64,000 bases of DNA, taken from contig NC_088308.1 of assembly GCF_910592395.1 (NCBI RefSeq), positions 21,467,501 to 21,531,500 of the forward strand. Direction: 5' to 3'. Within the stretch, counting starts at the first letter, position 1; every line of letters starts with the position of its first letter. The stretch comes from Lineus longissimus (Eukaryota > Nemertea > Pilidiophora > Heteronemertea > Lineidae). Position numbers and translations under genes: made by a program. The notes beneath the pieces are model-generated. The model was not told the DNA's origin and did no database searches. It saw only the letters and a program-made list of their open reading frames with translations. Shown here piece by piece: positions 10,595 through 21,836 of the stretch.

Positions 10595-11410
10595 TGTGGC
10601 GTCTGTAGTGCAGAAATCAAGTCATAACGTTCAATCTTCTTAATTTCGTCTTTATTACTACTAATCATCACTACGTGCACTACGTAAAACTGAAAATATA
10701 CAAACGATTGGAATCATAAGAAAAACATAGAAATTAATCATAGGAGAATCAAATATCACAGTTGATAGGAAAGGGACGGATAAAGAATACAGCGGGCCTT
10801 ACATTAGTAGTACGGTACATGAAATGGTGTGTCACAACCTTAGGGACGTCTCACAGGAGACACTACTATAGAGACAGAATTTACAGCTAGGAACTTGTAC
10901 AGGAAGACAGTCAGGGATTCTACAAGGACAGCTACTATAGAGACTCTTAAGATGTTACAAGGGGCAAGAGGAAAGTCATAAACTATTAAAGATGTTCTGT
11001 ACTGTCATTAAAACCAACAAGATGAGCAGTGTCTTCACTGACAGCTGCTGCCACCTATCGTTACAGTTGGGAAACTACAAAATTACAAAGACAGCGTGGG
11101 TGAGGAAACCCATCGATTAAAACACTGAATTTGTATCTAAATGCGTCATATCATTATCATGACAACTACGTCAGTACAGTCTATACATGTTACCTTTGAT
11201 ATACGTTAAGAACATTTACCTCTATACACCCTCAGTCCTCGAGAAATTCAAAGTTTACAAGACAAAAATCCACGGATTCTTCACAAAATCATTGTATAGT
11301 TTTAGGCGGAAACACATGGGGCTGCGTACGCATCCAAAACATCCCATATCGCCGCGCTTCAGCTCAAAAGTTTGGAGGCGGGAAAATTCAAAGGCATGCG
11401 CGCACCCACA
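10595..11410 (-). repeat. 5' LTR of the BEL/Pao element
   Basis: 816 bp, the same length as the other LTR and with no mismatch seen by eye. It should hold the element promoter. Read on the minus strand, the 40 nt next to it start GTAAAACTC and lack the TGG of a usual tRNA primer site. Confidence 0.95.
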
Positions 11411-11445
11411 AGACCTGACACGTTAAGTTAGACATTGAAAAACAA
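11411..11445 (+). repeat. ~210-bp repeat, copy 3, right part
   Basis: AGACCTGACACGTTAAGTT continues the copy interrupted at 3611. The first five bases are the second target-site duplication. Confidence 0.75.
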
Positions 11446-14400
11446 TTCTTTATTGCTTGCAAAGGGCCTCCATCAAAGTGGCAACCACACAAAAAATTCT
11501 CAACCATTGGTGCCGACAAAGTAATTAAAAATCACCCATTCAGTCGTGTAAAAACGTTATTTATTCAATATCAGGCTGACTAATTTTGACAGTCTGCGGA
11601 AACAATTTGAGCAATTCTCGAGTTGGTAGCGTTACCAGAATAAGAAATGTTCTATTTCGTGGTGTACTTCTTAATAGACAGAGCGTGGTTTATTACTGCT
11701 AAATGCACCAAATTATCTTCCATTTGGACCAATTAAAATGGTGCATGGATGCGGTACAAATGAGCACTTCGGGATTTGAGTTATTCAAATGCGGCATTCT
11801 GTTTACGTATTCATGGGATTGCCATGAGAAACTTTGGACTGTTTAATGAGAAATGAAATGAAGTTAGGAATTGTTTCGGATGGAGTGACTAACTTTTGGT
11901 ATAGTTTTGTTCTTTTGGATCCAGTTGACAAGATTTTTGACATGACTCGTATTTTGAATGTAATTAAACATGTAACTTTCTCACTTCTCTGGGCCTTCGT
12001 TCCAAATCCGTGGTCTCGTAAGTAATAAATTAGCGCCAAATGGAGATCTTATCGCTTGAGAGAATCTCTGAGGTTAAATTTATTGCGAGGTATTTCGAGA
12101 ATCTGTCGTCTTGAAGTTTGAATTCAAACTAGTATATATAGTCGAAAGTATATCATACATCAATGCTTGTTATCAAAACTTGATTCAACCTGGTTGTAGT
12201 GGTGACACGAGTATTTATAGCTATAATGATCACTGTATATCGTTTGATTGAACTAGGAATAGCAAGAGCTAAACCTATTGTGAGCTTTTATTAACTTTAC
12301 CCTTATTCAGAATTGAAAATAGCAATCACTAAAATATGCATGTCTGACATTCCTTGGCCAACAACCGAACTCGATTACTCTGCTACAAAAACTTCAGAAA
12401 ATCGTATCCTAGCATAACGAATTGGGTACTCGGGTGTGTCATTAAGCAGTAAACAAAACAGTTACAAGACAGGTGAAAAAGGCCCGATTTCACGCCAAGT
12501 TTACATTTGTAAATTTCTTGCTTTTACCAACACGTTCGATCAGTTTTCTGGTATGCTTCTTTCTAACTATAGCGTATTCTTGCTTTTTGAAGGGGATCCC
12601 CACTGCGTTGATTTCTTAAATATCCACTCCACTTGGCGTTCTTTCTTACAGTGTTCCAGAGTGATAGCAATTTAAAGAAGCAAGCTAATTGAAGTTTAAT
12701 TAGAAGCTGTGAGCGAGCAGCGTGGTTTTGCAACACAATATATTGGCTATCTCTTCGGATGATTGCATTCGCCGTGGAGTATTTTAGCTATCTTTCTACG
12801 ATACCATTAGCTAAAAATACCGAATATCTCTCACTGACTTAATTAGTGTGTGATCTGAACATTTGCTGGGATCCCTAACTGGAAGATAACAGAATCATAC
12901 AATGAAGCAGAAGAAAACATAAACGGTGATTTATCCCGTTTCGTTAAGAGAATTAGTTATTTCTAAAATGTGCTCGCGGTCATGATATACTAGTATAAGT
13001 GTCGATCTTAACATGGTGCAAGTTCACCTGCCTTGGCAGGAGGGTTCATATTTGTATTCAAACCCCAGACCGTTAGAAGACAGATGCACGATATTTCAAC
13101 TTGAATACACAGTGAGTAACGATCTGTCTTAATGTTATGATCGTCATCAATCGTGTACATCCTTGAACCAAATACCAGGTCAGTGGCCAATACATCCGTA
13201 CAAATCAAAACAGAGAGTATATAGGTTATATTGATTTATTGCGAAGCGTTTGATTGTTTTTCGACAGCTGGTTCATCACAGTTCTGTTAAGTGAAAATTG
13301 GTTGATTAACTAATTGATTGACAGATGGGACAGGTGAACTTGTTAATCTTCATTAAGGCAAACACCGAATTAAAAAAAAAGTTTGCGGCGATTGAAAGTT
13401 GCTCTGCATCGATAATTTATGATTTCTACCGACTGTCTTGATGCGGCATATAGTCTTAATTACTAGTAAGCCAATGCAGCTATGATTACATCATATCTGT
13501 GAAGAGAACTGACAAACAACAGGATATATAACACTTGATAGATAACCATTCTTCATACATGTACATTTCTATTTGGATTAAAGTCGTAAATTCAAGTGTA
13601 ACTGTTTACATGTAAGTGCAAAGAAACTCTCTTCTCTACGTCTATCTGACACTCAAAACATCAATTCTCTTATTCATTGCAAACCTTATTTTAACCTATG
13701 ACCGCTGACATTGCCGACGCTTTGTTAAAAGATCTCCCAGGGTGTATTAGTTTGTCACAAAGATGGATGGGCAGAATTCCTAAGCTGGGAAGCTTCTCAA
13801 TTAAATAAGGACGATAATAGTACCTACTATTAATATCCATTAAAAAACGATTACCATGTTATGGATGCGAACGATTTGTACGTATCTAGGGATTCCTAGT
13901 TGAATTCTGACATCCTTCAAGTAAAGTCTATCTCTATGTTGAGGAGACGTGCAATAACTCATGTGATTTGAATGTATTGCAATTGTCTGGATATGTCCCT
14001 GTACATTCACGTAACCTTTACACGTTAATGCACCGTTGGGGACTGATCGATACCCACCACCAGGGGAGCCACCAGTTAGAAGAGGAACTAGCTGTACGCT
14101 ATGTGCACTGTCTCTACATGATAAGTCGTTTTTGGCATCCTGGTATTTTAGGGAGGGTGTGTCTGTACCAATCTTTCTAAAAAGTTTCTGAAACTTGGCG
14201 TTGTATTATCTGATTCCAGCACCAGTTCATCAATACTGACAGTAAAAATTATTTAATTGGTTCGACAAACGGGACAGGTGGGACGAGATGTTTGCGAATG
14301 TTGTGTTTGCGAATCACATAATACAACGACAAGCTTCGGGGAATCTTTCGACAGATCTGTACAAGATTCGTACAAAACCCATTGACAATTCGTCACACGG

Positions 14401-15050
14401 ACTATAAGTAAGCTACATGATACACCATCCGGATTAAGGACCAAAACGCTCCCATGCCTTGATTAATCTTGAATGGTAATGCATCAAATATCTGTGGTGG
14501 GATTAATCAGTACGTGTTCCTTGTGGTGTAAAAAGTTAGCCACATATATCAAAATCGCCACAATCTTAGCCAACCCAGAATCAAGCCATCGCAAATCATC
14601 GCATCGTAATTGATTGCAATATGAGAAGCTATGTGATAATAAATCAACTCATAATGTCATTTTGGATAGAAAGGCCATTTAACCAATTTGCTGTGATATA
14701 TCTGTTCTAAATCCTCTATAACGTGCGAATGAGGTTTATACGTGATCTTTAATGTCAGATTGGCGCGTTTTGGTCAGAACCAATTTTTTCCGGGGTGTAG
14801 CAAATGATAGCATCACCAAAGGACTGTCCATTGCTATATATATTATAATGAGCTGTCACCAAATATTTACTGTACACTGCGAAATTTTCGCGCCTCTAAC
14901 AGAGAATTCTTGAGGTATTCTATTACAACTTCATTCATTCAGCAGTCATGTAAAAAACAACTAAAAATATACTGTTCATTAATGTACATCTATGTTGGCT
15001 GTAGTTATAGCAGCATTTAAAAAAAAATCTAATCAATTATTGCGTAAGGA
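11446..15050. other. Receptor intron 1, no gene seen
   Basis: AT-rich DNA with only short open frames and no recognised domain or repeat beyond scattered palindromes such as TACATGTA (near 13557 and 13607). Confidence 0.5.
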
Positions 15051-15620
15051 TGACTTGCCATAGCAGAGGTTCTACGGATCAACTAGAGTTTTACTGCGTA
15101 CGACTTGAGCGTTATCAATAGAACATGACCCACCAGACCCGTCTCAATGTATTTCTGTATCTCTTTTCAAAGATACCGATCATGACTTCTAAACCATCAA
15201 AAACACATCCGCTATTATTTTGGAATAACCAACTGTCAGAATTACCATTTCTTTCATTGGACTGACATGCAAAACCGATTACCGGTAGCGTATGGTTCAG
15301 TTAACGGTCGGCTCTGTTGGTGAAATATGTTCAGATCAATCGATTGTTTATCTATGAATGACTTGCCATAGCAGGAGTTGTTTCTAAGAGTTTGAGAAAC
15401 AGACATTTACTGCTTACAACTTGCGCGTTATCAATCGATCATGACCCATCATACAGATCCGTCAAAGAATTTCTATCCCATCACGTTTCAAAGATACCGA
15501 GCGTTATTTAAAACCCAACAAATTACTTTCTTTGTTTTTTTGGAAGAGCACTGTCAGAATTTGTGAATTATGTAGTGTTACCTTCAGCTTAATTTGCTAT
15601 ACGTTTCCTGCATTCAACTG
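15050..15620. repeat. Diverged direct duplication, ~300-bp period
   Basis: Blocks in 15050-15285 recur in 15355-15620: GATGACTTGCCATAGCAG and ATGACTTGCCATAGCAGGAG, GCGTTATCAAT, ATCATGACC/ACATGACCCA, TTTCAAAGATACCGA and AACTGTCAGAATT. A third, weaker copy may follow to about 16100. This is an old tandem duplication or two related element copies. Confidence 0.6.
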
Positions 15621-15660
15621 ACATTTTACAAAAACGGTACGCGTATCTTCATTGACATGC

Positions 15661-15766
15661 CGTCACATGGGGTGACTTAAGGGGTAACTTCGACACCCTC
15701 CAGAAATAAAACTGCTGTTGAAATAAAACGTAGGGAGGATTTCAAAGCTAGTCACCCCATGTGACG
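15661..15766. mobile_element. MITE-like inverted-repeat element
   Basis: CGTCACATGGGGTGACT at 15661-15677 is repeated exactly in inverse orientation at 15750-15766, enclosing 72 bp. It looks like a tiny inverted-repeat transposon or a stable hairpin. I see no clear target duplication. Confidence 0.5.
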
Positions 15767-16289
15767 ATACTACCATGTTGATTGCAATGGTAGACCGTGT
15801 TCTGTTCCATCGTCAGATAAGAATGACGCCACAACAGTGATTCGTATTACGAGCTTATAAACCAGACAGAGACGTCTCACTATATCGTTCTATCTGTAAT
15901 TAACCACTCGATAATGATTGCATCCAATTCTTCGTCGGACCCGTCAATGAATTTGTTGTAGGCCTACTCTAATTTTTAAAATACGTGTTTTTTTCAAATC
16001 ATCGAAATCGCTTCTCCATTTTTTGGACCACACTAATTTGCATATCTCTTTTTTAAAATATACCGACGTTTTGGAACCCCCTCATTACATCTCTCAGAAC
16101 ATCAAAGACAGTATAAGTGTTCCAACATTTATACCAGTTACGTTTCTCGAAAGAAATGCTAAAAGAAGCACGTCTACCCGTATTCCTAACATAGGAAATC
16201 GGTTGAATCAAAAACCCGTTCCCTGTTCTCGTTCTGGTTTATCTAGTGAAGGAAAGAAATAACTATTCTGTTCAAAAAGTATTATTAAA

Positions 16290-16390
16290 ACCGTGTTTTG
16301 TAGAGAACTTCCGGCCACAATCTGTCTAGTAACTGTTATCAAGACAGTGTTTTGTAGACGGAGAACTTCAAGCCACAATCTACTGTAAGA
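16290..16390 (+). repeat. Short tandem duplication
   Basis: GTGTTTTGTAGAGAACTTC with a following CCACAATCT is repeated about 63 bp on as GTGTTTTGTAGACGGAGAAC with CCACAATCT. Two units, a few changes. Confidence 0.6.
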
Positions 16391-19300
16391 AATTCGCTAC
16401 AGTGGATATGACTGCTACCGCAGAGAAGATAAGATACATGTAGACAGTTACACGTTATTTCCTAAATAAAAAAGCACAATTATATTTTTTTGTCACAAGT
16501 TACGAACTTATATTCTGAACGATTTAAAATGTCACCATATCTTATAAATTCATACGATTTTATTGAGAAAAAGATATCGGGTTGGGTTTTTGTTATGTAT
16601 ATAATAACAACCACAATTAATATTACATCCCTTTGGCGGTATTTAAGGCGTTTCATTGATCCATCCTCCGCCAATCATTAAAACAAACAAGCATGTAACA
16701 ATCAAATAAAACAAACCCACTATCCAGAAAACTATAATCAACGAACTTGTCGCAATCCGGCTGTAAAAGTACTCTCAATTCATCAAAGGAACATACGGTA
16801 ATAAGCAATTGATTTATTCTGAAGTAGATAATCACAGTCTTATAGGCTCACTTCAAACAGCTTGATTGGCGCCTCAAGTAATCACTTACAGTGAAACCAT
16901 CCCCATCGAGTAGGAAAGGAAATTGTATAAAACAGAGAGTCATGCATTATTGAGTGGTAGCTAGCTAGAATTTGACTGAGGGCCATCTGTGTAAACCGGG
17001 CGAAAACGGCATTAAAACTGTTATGATAGTATCGATTCTCGGATATAATTGATATTTGCAATATTCCATAAGTATTTAATTGTTAAATTTAGCTAAATTG
17101 TTAAATGTATCTAAACGGCTAAATTTATCAAGTATTTAGAGAACCACCCAACATGCATGAAAAATGGAAGGTCTGCAATTTTTTTTTCCCACCGTTTCCG
17201 CAACGACGGTGGTGAAAAGAAGACAAATGGTGGGGAGTTTTTTTCAAATGTTCATGATTTATATTTATATCAATATTCACATATTGTTTTAGGCTATTTC
17301 CGCCCAGTGTTCGCAAGTTCCGCATTTCACACAATTCCGCTAAATCGCCATGGCCAGGAATAAGCCGGTCACACATCGTCGTTTTTTTTAGCAGATAACC
17401 TTGAGTCCAACCCGACCGCAAAGCTCACTATGCTTGATACCATATATTGTACACTGCAGAAGAGAATGTAAAAGAGGTAATATCATGCAGGTTGTGTCAA
17501 TTGAATTTGATACGTCACGCCTTGTCGTGACGACGATAAACTTGGGAAATCATCCCTGCTCACTGTACATGTTAACACGTACAGTTACAGTTTTTACTTC
17601 TCTCGAATGCTTAATACAGTATGTACTCAGTGGGAGAGGATACGGTGTGAAGCCAATGGTTTTATGAAGGTGTTGCCAAATGAAAATTGAATGCGTCATA
17701 TATTGAATGTTTAACGCAGATAGATTTGGGTTTCTATCCCAGCCGCAAATTCTTTGTTACATGGAGATATTATTTTAGAGATTTGATTCTGGCGGCCATG
17801 TTGATATGACGACCAGAACCACCACCTGTATTTCATGACTGAAGGGTCCGTGTAAAAAGACAGCTGCTCTCGTCGCTCATTTATCAACACGTTCGCGCAA
17901 ATATCGATGGAAGGCATTGGAATCCGTTATGAAGAGGCGATATCAACGAAACTGTGGGAGATACAATTCTGCATCTAAAATGCCGCATGAAAGGATGTTC
18001 TTTGTTTTTTTATTAGTTGATTGGATCTGAATTACGATCAGCTATATCGACAGAACCACCACGACGCCCCATTAATCTTACTTTCTTTGTCCTGCTTTTT
18101 CGAACCGAACGCAAGCATTTTTTATTCGTCCTAAGTGCATTTGTCCGGGTGCCGTTATTGATCAGGCAGGAAATGGATAAAAAAGACACTTCAACCAAGG
18201 TGGATGAGAAAATAAAATGGTGCTCACGCGTATTAGATATTGAGAAACATTCTGATCGAAATAAATGTTACCGTACTGATAAAGTACTGCACTAACTATG
18301 ATATCTCACAAAACCAAAATCTAGTTATAAAAAGAATTCCAACAATCTAAATCTTCGTCGGGAGTAAAAATGTTCCCCCTACTTCCTGTTCGCTCAAGCC
18401 TGGGTAGCCCAACATGAAAACCGTTGAAATGGAAACACAAAAAAAACGTCTTGGTGTTTGATGCGTTTGATGCATACTGATTTCCATTCATCCTAAGTCA
18501 GTCTTTTTAGGACAACGTCACAACCAGACGATCGGGCCCACTTATAATAAACTGAATGTTATCATTATTTATTCTGTCGCCATACTATACGAAACAGACT
18601 TCATTAAGGAGATCGTTTACCGTCAGTTGTATTCAGCTCATACTTCTTTTTTAATCATCGGCTTAATTTCTTGACAACTTAAAAGTATAAAGCAATAAAT
18701 CAAACTACTGTATCACTTTCATGGCCTGTCTGGTTGTTTCTTTGGCTTCCCGACTGGCATTAAGTAGCATCATTAGGCCGTAGGGTCGGCAGCGAGAAAA
18801 TCTAATAATATCAGAAATAATAGGAATGATCTTTATGATGCAAGCGTCTGGCTACAGCCAGGTTTAGAATGCTTTGTTGATTCTTAGTTTCAAAGTTCAT
18901 TATATATCCACGAACGAATAGGTGCTATTTCAAAATACTTACAAGGCAATACAAGATGCTCGGCTTACTGCACTATGTCGATGATACACGATCAGTTTAG
19001 CCACATCGAACAGAGACTTATCCGACAAGTACATCGGATTTTCTGTTAGAAAGTCAACTGCCAGCTCTGGAAAATGCCAGTCTAATGTAGATTATTAAAC
19101 AACTTACTATTGCAGTGAGAGATATACGTGCAATGATCGAATCACTCTATAAATGGGACTGGGGTCGTGTGGTCTATCCATCTTTGAAGCACAGTTGTGG
19201 GAGACGATTCCCACGGGGTTTTTTTCTTATGTCCTAACTGGTTAATGTTAATGAATTAGTATACATAACATCAAAGGCCTTGCCTTTTGCACCAAAGTCC

Positions 19301-19401
19301 GATGAATGTCGTTCGAATGCAATTGATTAGTTAGTAAAGCAAGGTCATAACGAATACTGAAACTTCTGCAAGGTTGTGATTCTACTTCTTCTCTTCTGCA
19401 G
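16391..19401. other. Rest of receptor intron 1
   Basis: No gene is seen. It ends in a pyrimidine-rich tract and CTGCAG, the acceptor for the TM6-TM7 exon. Confidence 0.5.
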
Positions 19402-19617
19402 GTCATCAAGATGTTAGTGGTCGTGGTGGTCCTATTCGGGATCTGTTGGTTGCCTCTTCATCTCTTCATGATTCTACTGGATTTCGTCTTCGATCCATCA
19501 TATGCAAAACAACAAGGCGAGATCCTACAGCCCTTATACTTTGCCTTCCACTGGCTTGCCATGTCCAATAGTTTCGTCAATCCAATCATTTACGGGTTTA
19601 TGAATGATAGTTTTAGG
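19402..19617 (+). CDS. Rhodopsin-family peptide GPCR, exon 2 (TM6-TM7)
   Basis: 216 nt, phase 0 at both ends, residues 291-362. It starts VIKMLVVVVVLFGICWLPLH with the CWLP box of TM6 at 305-308 and continues through ECL3 to TM7 with WLAMSNSFVNPIIYGFMND, giving NPIIY at 350-354. It joins the RSKRK end of exon 1 to give the RKVIKM run typical of the tachykinin/NPY-like group. The acceptor is TTCTGCAG (to 19401) and the donor AGG|GTAAGT (19618). The exon ends after SFR, at the beginning of helix 8. Intron retention would add an unrelated 89-residue tail. Confidence 0.9.
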
Positions 19618-21791
19618 GTAAGTATCGTTATGGCGTTGGGCGACTCAAACCCCAAGCTCAGGCTTCTCACCTCAGCCGGGAGCACACTGATAATGACATC
19701 TAGGTCCCGAAACCAAGGTGTCAGTACTAACCAGCTTTGCTCTGGAGTATCATACGTACTGATATCGTTACCATGCTGCTTGCTTTACAAAATTTGTCAT
19801 GTGAGGTTCGTCCTTGCCAATTCAACCCAGTTACACTACTATCATAGTCGGAGCAACTATATTCGGAGATGGTTTCTCCCTTGAGGAGTGACCTGTGAAA
19901 TGGACAGGATGAACCTCTGAGCAAGCGTAACGCTACAATTTTGGTCGAATGGCCCGGCTAGGTAATCCTGAGCTAGGCTAGTAATACACCGAGTGCAACT
20001 GAAGTTGGTGGTCCGTCAAAACTACGTTCCTGCTCACATGTTTCACCCCGTTTGCACCTAAAAATGTAGTTCCATTTTATGTAATGACTGATTGCAAGTA
20101 TGTTTTTATGATGAGAGGGGGAAATGTTCATGAAGCATCAACTCACGTAACATTTTAATGTGTTAAGGTATTTTATTTAATGTGCAATAATCCAAAGCTA
20201 GATGGTTGCCAAGTGCGGCAAATCACGCGACCTTTTACCATCACTTCGGTTTTGGATGTTGGTTGAACCTATCGTTACGACAAAATTTCCTTTACGTAAT
20301 ACTTTAACGCCTTGCAATCAAAACGTCAGTGCATATGTTGGAAGTACCTTGCAAACCATGCATGAATGTGTGACCGCATTGCTTTCATTTAACTGAAACA
20401 CAACGTCATTTCCACTTCTTTCGAAAGTCGATGAATTTGTCCCCGATATTCTGCAATCGGAATGAACGAATGCATGAAAATGTTAAGCGTCCCCTCTGTT
20501 TTTATCTATGTATTAAATTCCTCTGTCTTCTCTTCACTTCTAAGACGCTCTTTAAAAGATAAAGCTGATAAATTTGTGTTTTGTGTCTTTGCCTACTCTG
20601 TCACGGCATATCTCTTAATCTTTCAACTATAGTTCCGTCAAAAACAATTGTATTTGATAAACTTTACGTGATTTTGCCCCTTGCCTCGCAGTTAAAAAAT
20701 CAGGCCTGGCCCAATACACGTTCTATTATATTTAACAAATCCCTAGAAATGCCTATAATTCTAGCTGTCTTATTAAAGACTCATCACACAGGCCAAATCT
20801 TGATAAGCCTCGACACCAAGAAACTGCTTTCACGGGGGTCAATAGGCCTAGGCTAGCAAGAGCAAGTAAACGTAATGGAGAACCAACTATTGCTGAGTTG
20901 ATAATTCATGATGATTAAGCAACACATTTTGTTTAAAATGACTTTGTATGAATATAGGAATTTTGAAATCAGATATACATGTACAGGCCATCCCAAGTGC
21001 ATCCCATGAGATATATTTGTTTTCCAAGTCATCACGTGCTGTTGCTCTGTAATTATAGTAAACCAGTGAATGGTTGGCAACCATGGCGCCTGCCATCGCT
21101 CAAATTAAACATAAATTGAAATCCAATGATGAGGTTGGGGAATCTGATCCACATGTTCATATTACGCTTATTGGTATGCCTGATGCATGTGAGTTGGTCG
21201 AGTGTGTGTCGGTGTATATGAGTCCAGATGAAAACACCAGCCATGAAGGTTCGATGCGTCAAGGTTGAATCCCTGGTTCTATGCGTCCCGGGTTCTTGAA
21301 TCCCTAGTTCTATTCGTCCTGTGTTATGTGGCCCAGTTGAGTTGGAAGTAATTTAGTTTATTCCGGTCATTATTTCAGTTGGCTGCTATTGCCCATTTTA
21401 GCCATAACCTAGGGACACATATAACCCGTGACGGTTAAGGCTAAAGAACCATAGAACCATTTTGATTTAGGGACAAATAGAACCAGGGAGCCACATAGGG
21501 ATGACCCAAGCATCACTAGAACGCTGATACCGCAACAAACAAGATGCGCTACGATGAGTAGTTCAGAGACTTGTTCGACACCAACTGAATGCCAGACATT
21601 AAATGAGGAATGTTGAATGTAAGATATCAGGACGAGCACCATCCCCGTGCCATTGACCCCTAAAAAGGCGCTACATACGTCTTTGCTCGCCCTTAAATTA
21701 TACATCTGTCCTGCCTTTTACTTCTGCTCGGCTCCCTCTCACTTTCTGTCTCGTCACTGTCCCCTCGTGTAACGCTTTGTTTTGTCTGCAG
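19618..21791. other. Receptor intron 2
   Basis: No gene is seen. Imperfect inverted arms at about 21265-21335 and 21410-21490 share TCCCTGGTTCTAT-type blocks (motif TGGTTCTAT...GTCCC). The last 80 bases are a long pyrimidine-rich tract leading to the next acceptor. Confidence 0.5.
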
Positions 21792-21836
21792 GATGACATA
21801 GTAGACCTCTTCCCGCCTGGATGTGGAAAGTGTTTG
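21792..21836 (+). CDS. Rhodopsin-family peptide GPCR, exon 3 (45-nt microexon)
   Basis: Exactly 15 codons (DDIVDLFPPGCGKCL), phase 0 on both sides. It has a very good acceptor (long pyrimidine tract, TGTCTGCAG) and donor TTG|GTAAGT. Because exon 2 ends and exon 4 begins in phase 0, it can be included or skipped without changing the frame. It would insert 15 residues with two cysteines just at the TM7/helix 8 junction. Skipping gives SFRNDLRQLW, which reads as an ordinary helix 8, so I infer that it is an optional cassette. It could also be always included. Confidence 0.7.

Larger units (their letters stand above)
3612..11410 (-). mobile_element. Complete BEL/Pao LTR retrotransposon
   Basis: A 7,799-bp element on the minus strand, inside intron 1 of the receptor gene. 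It has two 816-bp LTRs (TG...CA ends), a 5-bp target duplication AGACC, and one uninterrupted 1,770-codon gag-pol frame. A short polypurine tract (AGGGGAG on the minus strand, 4431-4437) lies next to its 3' LTR. No env-like frame is seen. By eye the LTRs show no difference, so the insertion is recent and the copy could be active. It lies antisense to the host gene, the orientation usually tolerated in introns. A primer binding site starting with TGG is not evident beside the 5' LTR. Confidence 0.95.

Noticed and set aside
19618-19884. 89-codon extension after TM7 as the real receptor tail
   Set aside because: It begins at a consensus GTAAGT donor and gives no helix 8; the spliced tail in exon 4 fits better. 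Retention remains possible.
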